From NCBI GenBank assembly GCA_033558025.1, contig JAUCEF010000007.1, forward strand, positions 4,092,001 to 4,156,000: a stretch of DNA of 64,000 nt. Reading direction: 5' to 3'. The notes beneath the pieces were generated by a model, which was given only the letters and a program-made list of their open reading frames with translations, was not told the origin of the DNA and ran no database searches. Position 1 is the first letter of the stretch, and the number at the start of each line of letters is the position of its first letter. Positions 1 to 11,398 of this stretch are shown in pieces. Source of the DNA: Phytophthora sp. 'mugwort' (taxonomy: Eukaryota; Oomycota; Peronosporomycetes; Peronosporales; Peronosporaceae). The translations under genes were made by a program, and so were the position numbers.

Positions 1-161
1 GTTGACGTGGTAGCACTAGCTGACAACGACACCGAAGGCACCCACAGCACTGCTGCGACCACGGTTCAGCCAGATGTTAACTCCGTCATGCACCCGCTGA
101 CCACCATGCCGCGGAGGACGAAGCTGTCTGAGCAACGGATTGGAGCAACAAGCTGCAGTGA

Positions 162-1345
162 ATGCTGTTGAATTGTTTGTGGCGACAACGATACCAAGGC
201 CGGATACGGTGGCAAGAAAAGCGTTGGGGAAATGCGCAAAATTGTTCAACGGGTTTCAGAAGCCTCGCAACGTTTTTACATAAGTCACCAAAGGCGACAA
301 ACCGGCTTGATCAAATTCAAATCAAAGACTGGAAGCGTTCGGCGTTGCATCTTATTACGGATTGCCCTATGCGGTCGAATTCTTGCCGCGATATGCTGAC
401 CCGGTTGATCGAGCTACAGGCACCATTAGACAATTTCTTTAGTCGTCTGGAAAGACTGGTATTCAAGGAGGAGTTTAAGGAGTTGAGTCGCGATACTTCC
501 CAAACCGAGTGAATGGTTTGCGATCAGATGTTTGGTAGCTCTGTTGGATCCTATCGCCGCTGTAACAAAAGTTCTTGGTGGAAGCAACTCTCCAACTTTG
601 GCATTGGCATTTCCCATGTTGAAAAGGGTCAAAAAGGTGCTGGGCAACTAAAACCTCTTTGCGAAACAAGCCGCAGACGTCAGGCGCCAGGAGTTCCAGT
701 CTGAGATTCTCGCGCTGATGAATAATGTGCGTGCTGCCATTCTAAATCTCCTTACAAAATGGTTTAGAGGAATGAGCTTTGATCTGGTCTGGATAACCTT
801 CCTTGATCCTCGCTTCCATAAGATGAAACTACTGACGCAACCGAGGTCGAGGAGGCCAAAAGTGCTTGATTGCTGCTGCTGCTGTTGTTGTTGCACGCAA
901 TTGCCGGAGACTCAACAACTCCCGTTCAAAACGCTCGTGTGGACGACCTGCGAACCAATCCTCAAGCGATGATACTGCTGCTGTCTGGGATGAATTGTTG
1001 GGGTCGGACGACGAAGATGCCAGCATTCGCACCAATCCTACTTTCCAAAAGGTGCAGCTTAATTGTGCAAGCGAGTTTGTGGCGTATCTCGAAGAGGCTA
1101 AAGCAGTTCCCCATAACGAAGATCGCCTAGCTTGGTGGACCGTTAACGGTCACAAGTATCCATCGCTGAAGCTTCTTGCCCGGAAATAGCTGGATTGCGT
1201 CACCAACTCTGTGCCATCTGAGAGAGCTTTCTCCGCTGCAGGCAACATCGTGACTGCAAAGCGTAGCTAAATGGTTCCAGAGCTTGTTCGCGATATCGTG
1301 TTCATTTCTGAGAAGTATGTTGTCCATAAGAAAAATTATAACTGC
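162..1345 (+). pseudogene. hAT-family transposase, decayed
   Basis: This is a broken hAT DNA-transposon transposase read in several frames. Around 300-450 the frame gives a stretch like the hAT motif before the DDE core (SCRDMLTRLIELQAPL). Around 718-830 comes a 'FLDPRFHKMK' motif. From about 1060 to 1330 the C-terminal hATC dimerisation domain is readable: DRLAWWTVNGHKYPSL, then SVPSERAFSAAGNIVTAKRS, then PELVRDIVFISEK. Stops interrupt it (for example TAG at about 1187 and TAA at about 1268) and the frame changes several times. A short CTG/TTG microsatellite lies in it at about 868-893. Family assignment rests on the hATC motif, which is distinctive. It cannot make a full protein. Confidence 0.8.
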
Positions 1346-1679
1346 TTTTATTGCCTTCCATCTTGCACGTCATGCTTTAACCCCTCCAGGCCGGGCGCCA
1401 TTGCCACAATACAACAGGAGAATGGTTCCCTTCACATCATCGGCGGACCACCATGCGACGTATTGCCGTCTTTGCGTCGGAAGACGAGCGCCGTGCCGAT
1501 CGTGCGTTTGTAGCTGACGTGTATGGTAGTCGGTTTGTCGTTTCCCGAGGGGGCTCACGATGGTGTCCGGGTTGATGTACTGGAGCACCTTCTTCTGCGA
1601 CCGCTCCACGGTGACCTTGCAGCTGGTTATCTGCGGCGACGTGACGCCGTGAATGCCCGTCTTGGGGCCCACCATGTGG

Positions 1680-2330
1680 AAGTCGGGTCTAGCTAGTGCA
1701 CAATGAAGTCCAACACGATGCCGCGCGGCAGGGATCTCCGGGCAGGTGGGATTCTTGCGCTTCGACCGGAACGTGACTCGGTCGATCTCCGGAAGCTAGT
1801 GGTGCCATCGTTCAACTTCTTGCCACTGAACCAGATGATAAACGCGTTCGTGGATATGACGCTGAAATAGCTGACGGCCAGGGACAGACTAGAACCTGGG
1901 CGTCCTAGCTACTTTTGCTAAGAGGCTCCTGCAGTAGCTCACTGAAGACGTCGATTACTGTTGCTCGAGACGTAGAGAGGCAACGGACCGAACGTTGCCG
2001 AGAACCTCCGACGCGTGGGCGTCAAGGACCACTAAGTCAGGAGATGAGCGAGTTACCTGCCATCTTGTTCCTTTTTGCCAGGTCTCCAAAGGCCACAAGA
2101 GGCACAATCGGCAGTAAGTGAAATCAGCCAGCTGCAAAACCCGAACGAGATGACAAGAGCAGCAATCAACGTGAAGATTTCCTGCCAAAATTGAGCCTGA
2201 GAGCTGCCAGCGAGCATCTAACAGCACCGCCCTGACAACATTCGTCGCGAGGTCAAACGTCAACGCTGTGGAGTTCTCCACCTCACCGAAGAAGTCGAGG
2301 TTCTGCCGGCAGAGACCTGCAAAGTGTGTG
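1680..2330 (-). pseudogene. ABCB (MDR/P-glycoprotein-like) ABC transporter fragment
   Basis: Read on the minus strand, the segment shows ordered pieces of an ABCB exporter. First comes a membrane-domain stretch (NLDFFGEVENS, then LTFDLATNV) at about 2300-2220. Next is HASEVLGNVRSVASLRLEQQ at about 2010-1955, like the intracellular loop 'SEAI.N.RTV.SL..EQ'. Then comes AFIIWFSGKKLNDGTTSF at about 1850-1795, like the last helix and linker 'YALVFWYG...DGTISF'. Last is the nucleotide-binding-domain entry (EIDRVTFRS...NPTCPEI) at about 1785-1720. The order matches one half-transporter, but frames change and Walker A is missing, so it is truncated and dead. ABCB exporters move lipids or xenobiotics across membranes. 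Assignment is from motif recognition only. Confidence 0.5.
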
Positions 2331-2779
2331 TTACGCAGCCGAGTAGTGACAATGAATTAAGGCTGTATTTTTGCGTGTACGTGGAGAGCAGAATCGCCAC
2401 GCAGCCGACACGTACCAAATGCCACAAAGTCCTGGCTGCTTATGCCAAGTCCTTCAACCCGAACGGCTTTTTGTCAAGGGCGTCTCCACGTCACTCGCCA
2501 GATGCCCGTCTTCGTAGACACCGCACTCATGCTGTGCGACTTCGTGGAGCTAGGGACGAAAGCGGCCGTAATCGCACCGCTATTCCTTCTTGTCCGTCAT
2601 ATTTGGAGAGCAGCTCTTGCGTGCAAGACATCGATCAGTAGACGCTGTCGTGGATCTCCAGCAACAGCATGGGCGTCGTTTTTGACAATAGGCGGGTCCG
2701 CCTGGAAAGTGAAGTGCTCCTCGCAGCGCACTACTGCGTGAGCCGCGCCAGAGCCTACTCGCCATGTCATAGCCTAAAG

Positions 2780-2884
2780 TAGTGCATGCAGCACGCCGCT
2801 CTCACGGTCATGTACCTCCTCTTCGGGCGCCAGTAGCCGATGCATCACGTACATGACCGTGACAGCGGCGTGCTGCATGCACTA
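2780..2884. repeat. inverted duplication, 36-bp arms
   Basis: The arm at 2780-2815 is repeated in reverse complement at 2849-2884 with one mismatch in 36, around a 33-nt spacer. The arms contain the palindromic core GCATGC. It lies just upstream (on the minus strand) of the ABCB remnant. It could form a stable cruciform or RNA hairpin. No transposon ends were recognised around it. Confidence 0.85.
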
Positions 2885-2889
2885 TTTTT

Positions 2890-3640
2890 GCTGGCGGTCG
2901 CCGCCTCCTTATCCTTCTGCAACTTGTACTTTATCACACCGCAGCGACGCCATCGTCTTGGGCATGAATGCCTCTGCCGACACTCTCTCAGAAATATTAA
3001 ATTTCAAATTAAGTTTTGTAAACGTTTTTTTATCAGCCTCAACCCAAAAGCAAACGTTACGTCCAACCTAAAGGTTGATAAAAACGTTGGGAAGCCTAGT
3101 TTGCAGACGTGCTATATCTCTAAGCGTAAACGGTGATCCCGTCTGTCAACAAGATTCCGGAGCTAGAGATGACCCTGTCCGCTTACTCTACACAAAAAGT
3201 TGGTAATTGGTGAGGAGAGCGAATCCGTTATATTTACGATTGTCGTGCTCAATCTATATTTACAGGCAAACCTCAAACGTCACGGTTGATGCCAAGACGT
3301 CATCGCGATCAGAATGCCACTGTTCACTCAATTCAAGCTTGCTCACTCGTCCACTCACTTGAGAGTACTATTTGGTTGAGGTCTTTCGGTTGTCTTCATC
3401 TTTTGTAATCCACTAGAGCAGAAGGGATCAGCCAAAACTAAACGAACGCCTGTAGCGTTGACCCATGTGAGATACTGTGATTTACTGCGAGACTCCAACG
3501 TATTTGTGGTGTGAAGCCGGCGCGCTGTTCCGCACATACATGGCCTGCTTTGTCCCGACGTTGCCGCAGTGGGGATGCTCATCACGTGCGACCCCGCGAG
3601 GACTTAATCGGCGCCATAACGAACGCTGCCGTTGCCTAGA
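2890..3640. other. no gene recognised
   Basis: AT-richer sequence between the inverted duplication and the minisatellite. Only short unsupported reading frames were found on either strand. No family was recognised. Confidence 0.5.
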
Positions 3641-3724
3641 CAACGCTGCTGACCAGACACTACTGCTTCCCAGATACTGCCGCTGCCCAGACTGTTGCTG
3701 CTGCACAGGCGCTGCCTGGCGCTG

Positions 3725-3945
3725 GGGTTGCCCTGCGGGTGAAACTCCTGCGCGCTGCTGTCGTGGACAAGCACTGCCTGGTGATGGAGGTTGCCCAGCG
3801 AGGTGAAATGCTTGCGGGTTGCTTACCAGCGCTGATTTGTACTGGGGGTTGCCCGGCGGGTAAAACTCCTACGCGATGCTGCTGCTGCACCAGCACCGCC
3901 TGGTGTGGGGATTGTCCTGCGGGTGAAACTCCTGAGTTCTGCTGC
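3725..3945. repeat. diverged minisatellite, about 60-bp unit
   Basis: Four diverged copies of a unit beginning TTGCCC(T/A/G)GCGGGTGAAACT start at about 3728, 3791, 3849 and 3912, spaced 63, 58 and 63 nt. Each is followed by CTGCTG-type triplets. Translated on the plus strand, two copies read GCPAGETPARCC and GCPAGKTPTRCC, and a third reads DCPAGETPEFCC, but no single frame runs through all copies. It may be a coding cysteine-rich repeat that has decayed, or a simple DNA repeat. Confidence 0.6.
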
Positions 3946-3959
3946 GCACACTCACAGCG

Positions 3960-4317
3960 GACACGCGAACAACTATGTGAATAGCTAGGTAATCAGTCCT
4001 AATATAACATATGTGTTTCAAGAGTAAGACAGACAACGTGCGTCGCGCGCACTGGGCTGCATAGCTCACTTATCGTCTTGCCGACTGACCGTCGCCTGGT
4101 CAAGCCCCACAAGTCCCTGTAAGGCTTTAGCCCTTGCATCTCGTGTTTACTCCTATGTATTCCTTTCTGGTCTAGCAGTACCATTCCTGACGTGGAAAGC
4201 AACGGCGAAGGTCCTGCGGGCCCTAGCCCTCCCGCCACGTCAAAGAGGTATAGCGGAGCCGTTCAGTAGTTAAACTGTTTTAGCGATACAGCTTTGTCAT
4301 TACAGACAACTTCAACT
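3960..4317. other. no gene recognised; 3' flank of the WLGC gene
   Basis: No supported coding sequence. It contains the downstream flank of the minus-strand WLGC gene that ends at 4318. Confidence 0.4.
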
Positions 4318-7095
4318 TCAATTAAAAATTGCTTTTTTGCAGCCGAGCCAGGCCTCCACCTCAGGGTCGCAGGGAAGACCCACGCCGCGCTCGATCTCCA
4401 CTTGGCGCACCCTGATGAAGAGCTGGTCGACGTTGCAGGCCACGACTTGCATGCGACTGCTGTAGCACATCCCGGCGGTGCCGTTGGCGGAGGTCACACC
4501 AGGGATCTCGCACTGTCGGTACATGACTCCGTCACACGCAGCGATCCGTTCGGGGGTTGGAAAATCGGATAAACCTTCGAGCTCGAACGGGATGGCGGAT
4601 TTCTGGCAGATTGTGAAGGAAAATCTAGCGAGAATCTTCTTGGTCGCAGCGGTGGCGTGTCGTGGGTCGTTCGGGTCGAGGCACGAGGCGCCAGCGACGT
4701 TGAACGCCCGGTCCGGGACACAGAACGAGTCAGTGAGGTCACAACTCCCCATGAAGCCATTGCAGCACATGTGGTTTGGTCGGAATATCGCTAGACGAGA
4801 GAGACTGACGAGGGGGGCCATGTCAGGTACAGTGGGTACTTGTTGGATATGAGCGAGGGCCACGGTGTCCAAGTTTGGGAGGTTGTCGAAGGATGGAAGC
4901 TCTGTGAGAGACAAGAGGACTGCGAGCACCATGCTGCGTAGATTAGGAGTACCGTCGAAAGCTGGGAGGCTAACGAGGTTGTGGTGGTTGCCGAGGTGCA
5001 GGAAGGTGAATTCAGGGAGGTCGCTGAAGAGATCGGAGGGAAGAGTGACGAGATTGCGACTACCGTACTTGCCTTCAAGGTGTCTGAAAGTTTGAACAAA
5101 ACCACAACGTTAGACACGTTTCGTGAAGAAGAGAGGTACAAAGTCGTCGACTGACAGGTGCTGAAGCTGCTTGAACTCGCCGGCCCAGCTCGGAACCTCC
5201 TCGAGACTGGTGTAGATTAACGAGCTGCACCAAAACAAAACAGTCGATCAGTCACAGATCAGCAGGAGAAACTGACTTCACGCACATTATCCTCATGCCG
5301 GAACAGCGGCGCAACTCGTCAGGCCAATGCCGCAACTGACGGTTGATCAATTGCAACGTGTGCAAACGACCAGCCTCTGCTAGTATGCGAACCTTGCCCG
5401 TGACATCATCAGGGAAGTTCCATTCGTGACCCGTTCGTGGGGCGCGATCGCCATCGATCATTACTATGCAAGGACATTGCGTCCTCATGTTCCAAATGTG
5501 CGCAGAAGCCACACACTCCGGATAGGCGTCGCAAGCAGCATGGGAGTTGGATACTGCTGTGTGCGTGATAAACAGTGCACAAATACTGGCGGTAATGAAC
5601 ACCAGCGATATTGACCGCGGCACTGATCTCTGGCGTTGAATAGTTTTTGTAGCTCTCGCCAAAATTTGGGATGACAGACGCCGCGTACTTCGAAGTCGAC
5701 ACCTCTGCGAGATAATTACACCGATCACTCGGATGAAGCGGTAGCAAAACGACAGATTGAGTCCAATGCTCAACATGAAGTCGAGAACGCCACTAATCCG
5801 TAACGAATTGAAGTTGACAAGGAAGAGAGCGACTAGAGCTGGATCTGCCTGCATCCGCGCATACCGCTCAAAGTTGCCATCGGGTAGAACCTCCGCATTC
5901 ACCAAATACACGTCGCGATTAAAGCTGAACTTGTAGTAGCAGTAGCCTAGAACGGCAATCGGGTACAAAACAGCAGCAGCAAGATCAAACCTAGTGACAA
6001 AGAGCACCGAAATTTGTTCAACGTCCGTCGTTAGGATCAAGATAAGGCGAACATTTACGTACAATGAATCAATCAGAACCTCCGCAAAGGCTGTGTGGTT
6101 GTCCAGTAGAATGTTCACAGCCACGGATAACCCATTTAGACAGATAAAAGAGGCATATCCGTACGCAATTGTGTCAGGAAGTCCTTGGGTTAGCACTCGA
6201 CGCAGCACAAGCCCTTGAACAACCAAGTCGCAACCTTTTTGAAAGGTATTCTTCATATGAAAATGCATACAGATCGTTATAGTTAAGCAGCAGATCGCCA
6301 AACGCTGGGCACACTTACGAATAATTTCCGGTTGACTGCGTTGAAGCCCGTGAGATTTTCGTAGAAGCGATAGATGCTCTGCAACTTACTTTTCGCTCCA
6401 GGAGTGCACCGTATCAGCCAGCACGATGCTAAAGACTTCCAGGCACGTTGAGCTGCTATGCTCCTTTTGGGTTTACTTATTCCAATAGTCGTATGACGAA
6501 AGCGTAGTATTCTAATGAGCACGAAGGCGTAGCACGCATTGACTAGAAGAAGCCCTGCAGCACTTGCCCACTTGACGGTCGGCGTGCGTTCCACAATGAG
6601 CCAGAAGCTGCCATTATCATAGTCGCCAGTATTCATGAGCGCGTTGGCTGCTTCATTCGGTGCCACAGTTAGAAATACGAGCCAAGAGGTCCATGCGATG
6701 CACATGACCGCAACAACGACCAATGGGATGCCTAGCGCGCCAAACGCCTGCCGAAAAGTGAGGCTGGACGGCATTGGAATCACCCCACTAGATTTCTGTC
6801 GCTCAATGCTGGTTCTTTGACTTGGCCATGACACAAACGCAGTGGGATGGGGCGAGACGAGAGCTGACCCTGTTGCTATTGGCGGAGCTGGAACGATTTT
6901 CCTCGTATTAAAAATCCGAGAGAATACTCGTTCAGCAAAGTGATGTTGCAGATCTGTATCGGAAACCCGCTGGGTAGAGCTACGGGAGGAGGTTGCTTTC
7001 GACAACCAGAGCTTGGGTTCTTGAGCAGACCTTCCATTCATCTTACGCAGAGCTCCGTCGAGACGAACGCCGCAACTTCTATCCAAAATAAGCAT
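4318..7095 (-). CDS. WLGC-domain leucine-rich-repeat membrane protein, intact
   Basis: Five exons: 7095-6319, 6250-6063, 5990-5286, 5224-5156 and 5083-4318, with GT...AG introns of 68, 72, 61 and 72 nt. Phases all agree and give 834 aa. The N-terminal half has several hydrophobic segments (IPLVVVAVMCIAWTSWLVF; AAGLLLVNACYAFVLI; FDLAAAVLYPIAVLGYCYY; VALFLVNFNSL; ISLVFITASICALFI). A short region with CPCIVMIDGDRAPRTGHEW follows. Leucine-rich repeats then run through exons 3-5 (NLVTLPSDLFSDLPEFTFL, NLVSLPAFDGTPNLRSMVL). The Cys-rich C-terminus ends in EAWLGCKK, the WLGC signature of an oomycete-expanded family of unknown function. I infer a surface or endomembrane protein. Two broken relatives lie directly upstream. 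The ATG at 7095 is the first in frame; a later one at about residue 19 is possible. Confidence 0.85.
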
Positions 7096-7341
7096 TCAAT
7101 GTCGTCAGTGCCTTGTGACGTGCCATTTTGCGGTTTCCATCTAAGCTTAGTAAAGCAAGACAGGAAGATCTGCACTACGGGGTCTTGGGATTCTAACGTG
7201 AGCCCTGGCCGATCACTGAAGGAGACCAGAAAAACAGCGTAACGAGATCGCGGCTGCCGTATTTCCATTCAATCAGACTATATATATGGATATTTGGTCC
7301 GGTGGTTGTTAGTGAGCACAACATCGAACTATGTGTAACCG

Positions 7342-7950
7342 TTACTGATGTCTAGATTCTAACAAAATACTTGTATGAATACCTTGTGCATCAGGTAACG
7401 GAACTATTCGAGAACAACGTACATTGCTAGATGGTTGGTATATCCTCGCAACTGACGGCTTACAATTTGCCCTGCTGCTAAGCATACCAGGCAGCCAGAG
7501 CACGAACCTTCTCGGCGGGAAATTCCGCTCGTGAGCAGTTCGTGGAGATCGAATCATCATGATGCACGGATAATATTCACCAAGATTCTTAGTGTGAACA
7601 CAGTTTGAATAAACTGAACACTCCGCATATGTCACACTGATCTATACTTGAATAAATATACTTACTACAAAAACGATACGCGTCACAGAGCGGGGTTGTC
7701 TTGAATAGCTATTGCGGACGTGCAAGCTTTTGAGGTGATGGCAGGTGTGTGCTCCGAACTCGATACCTTCCGCTACTCGTCGCTGTGATAACTTGATCAG
7801 CGGTAGCAGAAGGAGAGGTTCATCCCGATGCCCAGCATATAAAAGTCTGAGCTACGCTGATCCGTGAATAAACAAAAATGAGAAGGAACAGAGCGACTTG
7901 AGCCGGATCCGCATCTCGTGCAAAGCATGACAAAATATCACTAACCAGTC
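7342..7950 (-). pseudogene. WLGC-family gene fragment
   Basis: Part of a third family member. The minus strand at 7635-7342 reads YPCIMMI...RTAHERNFP followed by remnants matching the CPCIVMIDGDRAPRTGHEWNFP region and the start of the repeats in the intact gene. Near 7790-7870 the DNA again resembles the segment coding NLSFCYRF in the relatives. The exons before and after are missing and the frame is broken. It sits between the intact gene and the full-length pseudogene, as expected of a decaying tandem copy. Confidence 0.65.
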
Positions 7951-8614
7951 ATGCATTTTACACAAAAAAACTTGCAGTTGACAGTGTCAAAGGCTGTGCG
8001 ATTTGGGAATGACCGTTAAAGACTGACGCCAGTATATTTCCTAACTACCACGCGGGCATGTCTCTCATAAGTGGGAGATCACTCTTGAGTCTACAAGCTA
8101 CCGCAACCAAATGCCAAAATCGTAGAAGCCTGGTACAGTATTTAGCACGCATAACCAGAACCAAACCAGCAAAGCCTGCCCCATTTTCTAGATGCGATGC
8201 TGAGGAGGAAAATACTCTTAAGAAGTTAACACGATACACGAAATGACGTCGAAAAGTTAAGGTCGGGTGGCAGTTGTAAAGACCCATTGAGCTGTCGCTT
8301 TTTGCCGCTATTTCCCGACGCCACTTTCTTGTCGTGGTAAATGGCGAAGCGCGACTTGGTTTTTAAAGTTCTGGTTACATAAGAGGCCTGACGTTGGTGG
8401 TGAGACTCGATGTTTGGGTCCCCTGTGTGGTACTACAATTATCTTGGAAGGTGAGCGCTGTGGCAAGTATGACGCCGATAATGACAATTTTCAAGCAGAG
8501 AAGTCTTCTAGCCTTAGACCGAGATAAAAGTTTACTGGTAAATCTGGAAAACCGCTATTTCATTCGCATTCCGTGGGTTAAATTAACAAGATTGTTTTAG
8601 TCCGTATTTCTACT

Positions 8615-11133
8615 TTAATCGCACCTCAGCCACACTTCGATTTCTGGGTCGCATTGGGCTCCAACTCTACGTTTAATCTGCACACGCCTGACTCCGATGA
8701 AAAGCTGATCGACATTACACGTTATGACTTGCATCCGACCGCTGTAGCACATCCCCACTATCCCATTAACAATCACCCCTGGAATTTTTTTTTTTCACAC
8801 TGGCGGTACACGACACCGTCACACGCGGAAATTCTCGCGAGGGTCGGAGTATCCGATAGCGCTTCCAATGCAAATGGAATTGGCGATTTCTGACATACCG
8901 CAGGAGCGAATTTGGTGAATATCTCCTTTGTTGCCGTCGTAGCGCGCCGAGGTCATTTGGATCGAGGCATCTGGCTCCTGATACGTTGAATACCGGCTCG
9001 AACTGGCAGAATCAGTCTGTGAGACTGCAAGCTCCGATGAATCCGTTGCAGTACAAGTGATTGGGCCTACATACCACAAAGTGCGACAAGCTGGCGAGGT
9101 GAGTCATATCGGGTACAGCAGCTACTTGCTGGATATGGGCTAAGTTCATCGTCGCCAAGTTTGGGATGGTCCAACGATGGCAGTTCTGTGCAGCACAGCG
9201 AGCACGAGGCTGCGTAAATTTGGAATGCCGTCAAAATCGGGCAATGCGACGAGGTTGTGATGGTTTCCAAGACGTACAAATGTGAGATCAGGAAGATCGC
9301 TAAAGAGGTCGGTGGGAAGCGTGACGAGGTTACGGATGCCGTACTTGCCTTCGAGGTGCCTGCAAATGAATAATGACCAGTATTAGAGCCATTTCACGAC
9401 TCGAAGAATAGTGACCGTTGACGTACAAATGCTGAAGGTGCTTGAACTCTTGGCCCAGCTCGGAAATTCCTCGATGCTGGTGTAAATCAACGAGCTAATT
9501 TGCCAACACAAAATAGTAGTCAACGATGAGCGAGCGCTACCGGATTATTTCGCTTCTCACCTACATTGTCCTCATATTTGTGCAGCGTCGCAGTTCCTCG
9601 GGCCAGCGCATTAGTTGTCGATTGACAAGTTGCAAACACTCAACATCCATGCTTTTGCCAGTGCGCCAACTTTTCCGTCATGTCTTCGGGGAAGTTCCAT
9701 TCTCGCGCTGTACGTGGAGCCCGATCTCCGTCGATCATTATGATGCATGGACAATGCTCGCCAGGATTCCACACGTGAGCATTCTGGGTATGTAGCACAT
9801 GTAGCATTAGATCTAATCACCGCAATCTCTGTATAAACCACAACGAGTAAACATAGCAAATAGAAACACGAGTACCACCAAGCGGGGTACTGGTCGCTGT
9901 TGTTCATGGGCTCGTATTTTTCATCGCCGACGCAAGGTTGAGGCCTTGAAGCTGACATCTCTGCATGATAATTGCAGTGATAACCCGGACAAAGCGGTAG
10001 CAGAACGAAAGGTTCATTCCGATCCCCAACACCAAAACCAGAGCTCCGCCCATCCGTAACGAGTTAAAGTTAAGTAGGAAAAGAGTCACCTGAGCGGGAT
10101 CCGCCAACATCCGCGCAAAGCGCTCGAAATTCCCGTCGGGTAATCTCAGCATTGACAAGATAAACGTCACGTTCGAAGCTGAAGTTGCAGTAGCAATATA
10201 CGAGGACAGCGACCGGGTACACAACGGCAGCAGCAAAATCAAACCTAAAAAAAAGAATAAGGAAGCCATTCACAATCACATCGCAGACACGAGTTGGTAA
10301 GCTGTATTGTTGCGTGGAGGAAAAAATGACCTGAGTAATTGACTAATGCCTACATCGAATCGATGAGAACTTTAGCAAATGCTGAATTCCTACGCCTTAG
10401 TATGCTTAAGGCAACTGATAACCCGTTGAGACTTATGAAGGACGCGTATCCGTACACTAGGATGTCGGGAAGGCCCTGGGCGAGCGAGCGACGTAGCACA
10501 AGACTTTGAATCGCCAAGTCGCATGCCTTCTGGAACATGTTCTACATCTGTCAGGCAACCCAACAGAATGTTAGAGGCTCCAGATTGGAATGACTTTAAG
10601 CACAGCATCCTAAGCTTACGAAGAATTTTCGGTTGACTGCATTAAAGCCTGTAAAATTTGAATAGGAGTCATGAAGTCTCTGTAGCTTCCAAATGCAGAC
10701 CAGGCCGTTAGAACGCCCCACGGGAGGTTGCGTCTGGGTTTACAGATGCCTGCAGCTGTACGCCGGTAGCAAATCATTCATACGAGTACAAGCAGATAGC
10801 ATGCGTCCACAAGGAGTAAACACGTGATACTCGTCCATTTGACGGCCGGTAACGCTCCACAATGAGCCAAAAACTGCCATCTCCAGTGTTCATGAGCAGA
10901 TTGCCTGCTTCATTCGGTGCCACCGTAAGACCAATGAGCCACGATGTCCATGCGATACATAAACCCACAACAACGAATAACGGTATCCCTACAGGACCGA
11001 ATGCCTGGTGGAAGGTGAGGTCGTGTACTGGCGATGTCTCCCCTTTCGATTGCCTTCGGGGCTTGTGATTGAGATGGCTTAACCAAGTCTGTGAGTTGCT
11101 TGCATCGGAGATGGAATTATCGCTGGAATGCAA
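8615..11133 (-). pseudogene. WLGC-domain LRR membrane protein, full-length pseudogene
   Basis: Collinear with the intact gene at 4318-7095. It has the hydrophobic N-terminal segment (GIPLFVVVGLCIAWTSWLIGLTVAPNEAGNL), the intron before FDFAAAVVYPVAVLVYCYCNF, NLSFCYRFVRVI, the CPCIIMIDGDRAPRTA region, LRRs (NLVTLPTDLFSDLPDLTF) and a C-terminus where WLGC has become WLRC before a TAA at 8617-8615. At least four frameshifts are visible: near 10,855, near 10,140 (AEI then out of frame before the PDGNFERFARM-type stretch), near 9,790 and near 9,640. Introns are still recognisable, so this is a DNA-level tandem duplicate and not a retrocopy. Confidence 0.8.
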
Positions 11134-11341
11134 GCGTCTTGTAGTCGTTTGGGGTCGTTATAGAGATAAACAGAAATAGGGTTGCAAGCGTCAAATTTGG
11201 GCAGAACACAGCATCGTTCTTCGAAGCGAAACCATGCAGTTCCTCAGCAAATTATGTACGTGAAATAGGTCTGATATTTTGGGTCGTATTCGTTGGCCAT
11301 ACCGGTACGTTTACAAGGCGGACCTGTTGACAACGCTGCCA

Positions 11342-11358
11342 ACTCATTCCGCAACTTT
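11342..11358 (+). promoter_or_regulatory. oomycete-type core promoter of the homoserine dehydrogenase gene
   Basis: ACTCATTCCGCAACTTT matches the known oomycete Inr plus flanking-region consensus (GCTCATTYYNCAWTTT) with two differences. Initiation would be near the A at 11346, 49 nt before the ATG at 11395 and 187 nt before the ATG at 11533. That makes an upstream ATG at 11293 unlikely to be used. Confidence 0.65.
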
Positions 11359-11383
11359 AAGACAAATAAAGTTGCCCTGTCTA

Positions 11384-11398
11384 ATGCTTGCGCAATGA
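11384..11398 (+). promoter_or_regulatory. four-codon upstream ORF overlapping a start codon
   Basis: ATG CTT GCG CAA TGA lies 38 nt after the predicted transcription start. Its TGA (11396-11398) overlaps the in-frame homoserine dehydrogenase ATG (11395-11397) as ATGA. It could reduce or condition translation by leaky scanning or termination-reinitiation. Function is inferred from position only. Confidence 0.4.

Noticed and set aside
868..893. polyglutamine/polyalanine coding tract
   Set aside because: The CTG/TTG run lies in the broken hAT sequence and gives runs of several amino acids depending on frame. It is treated as a microsatellite.
4478..4852. 124-codon plus-strand frame over the WLGC gene
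   Set aside because: Shadow of the last exon; its composition reflects the minus-strand codons.
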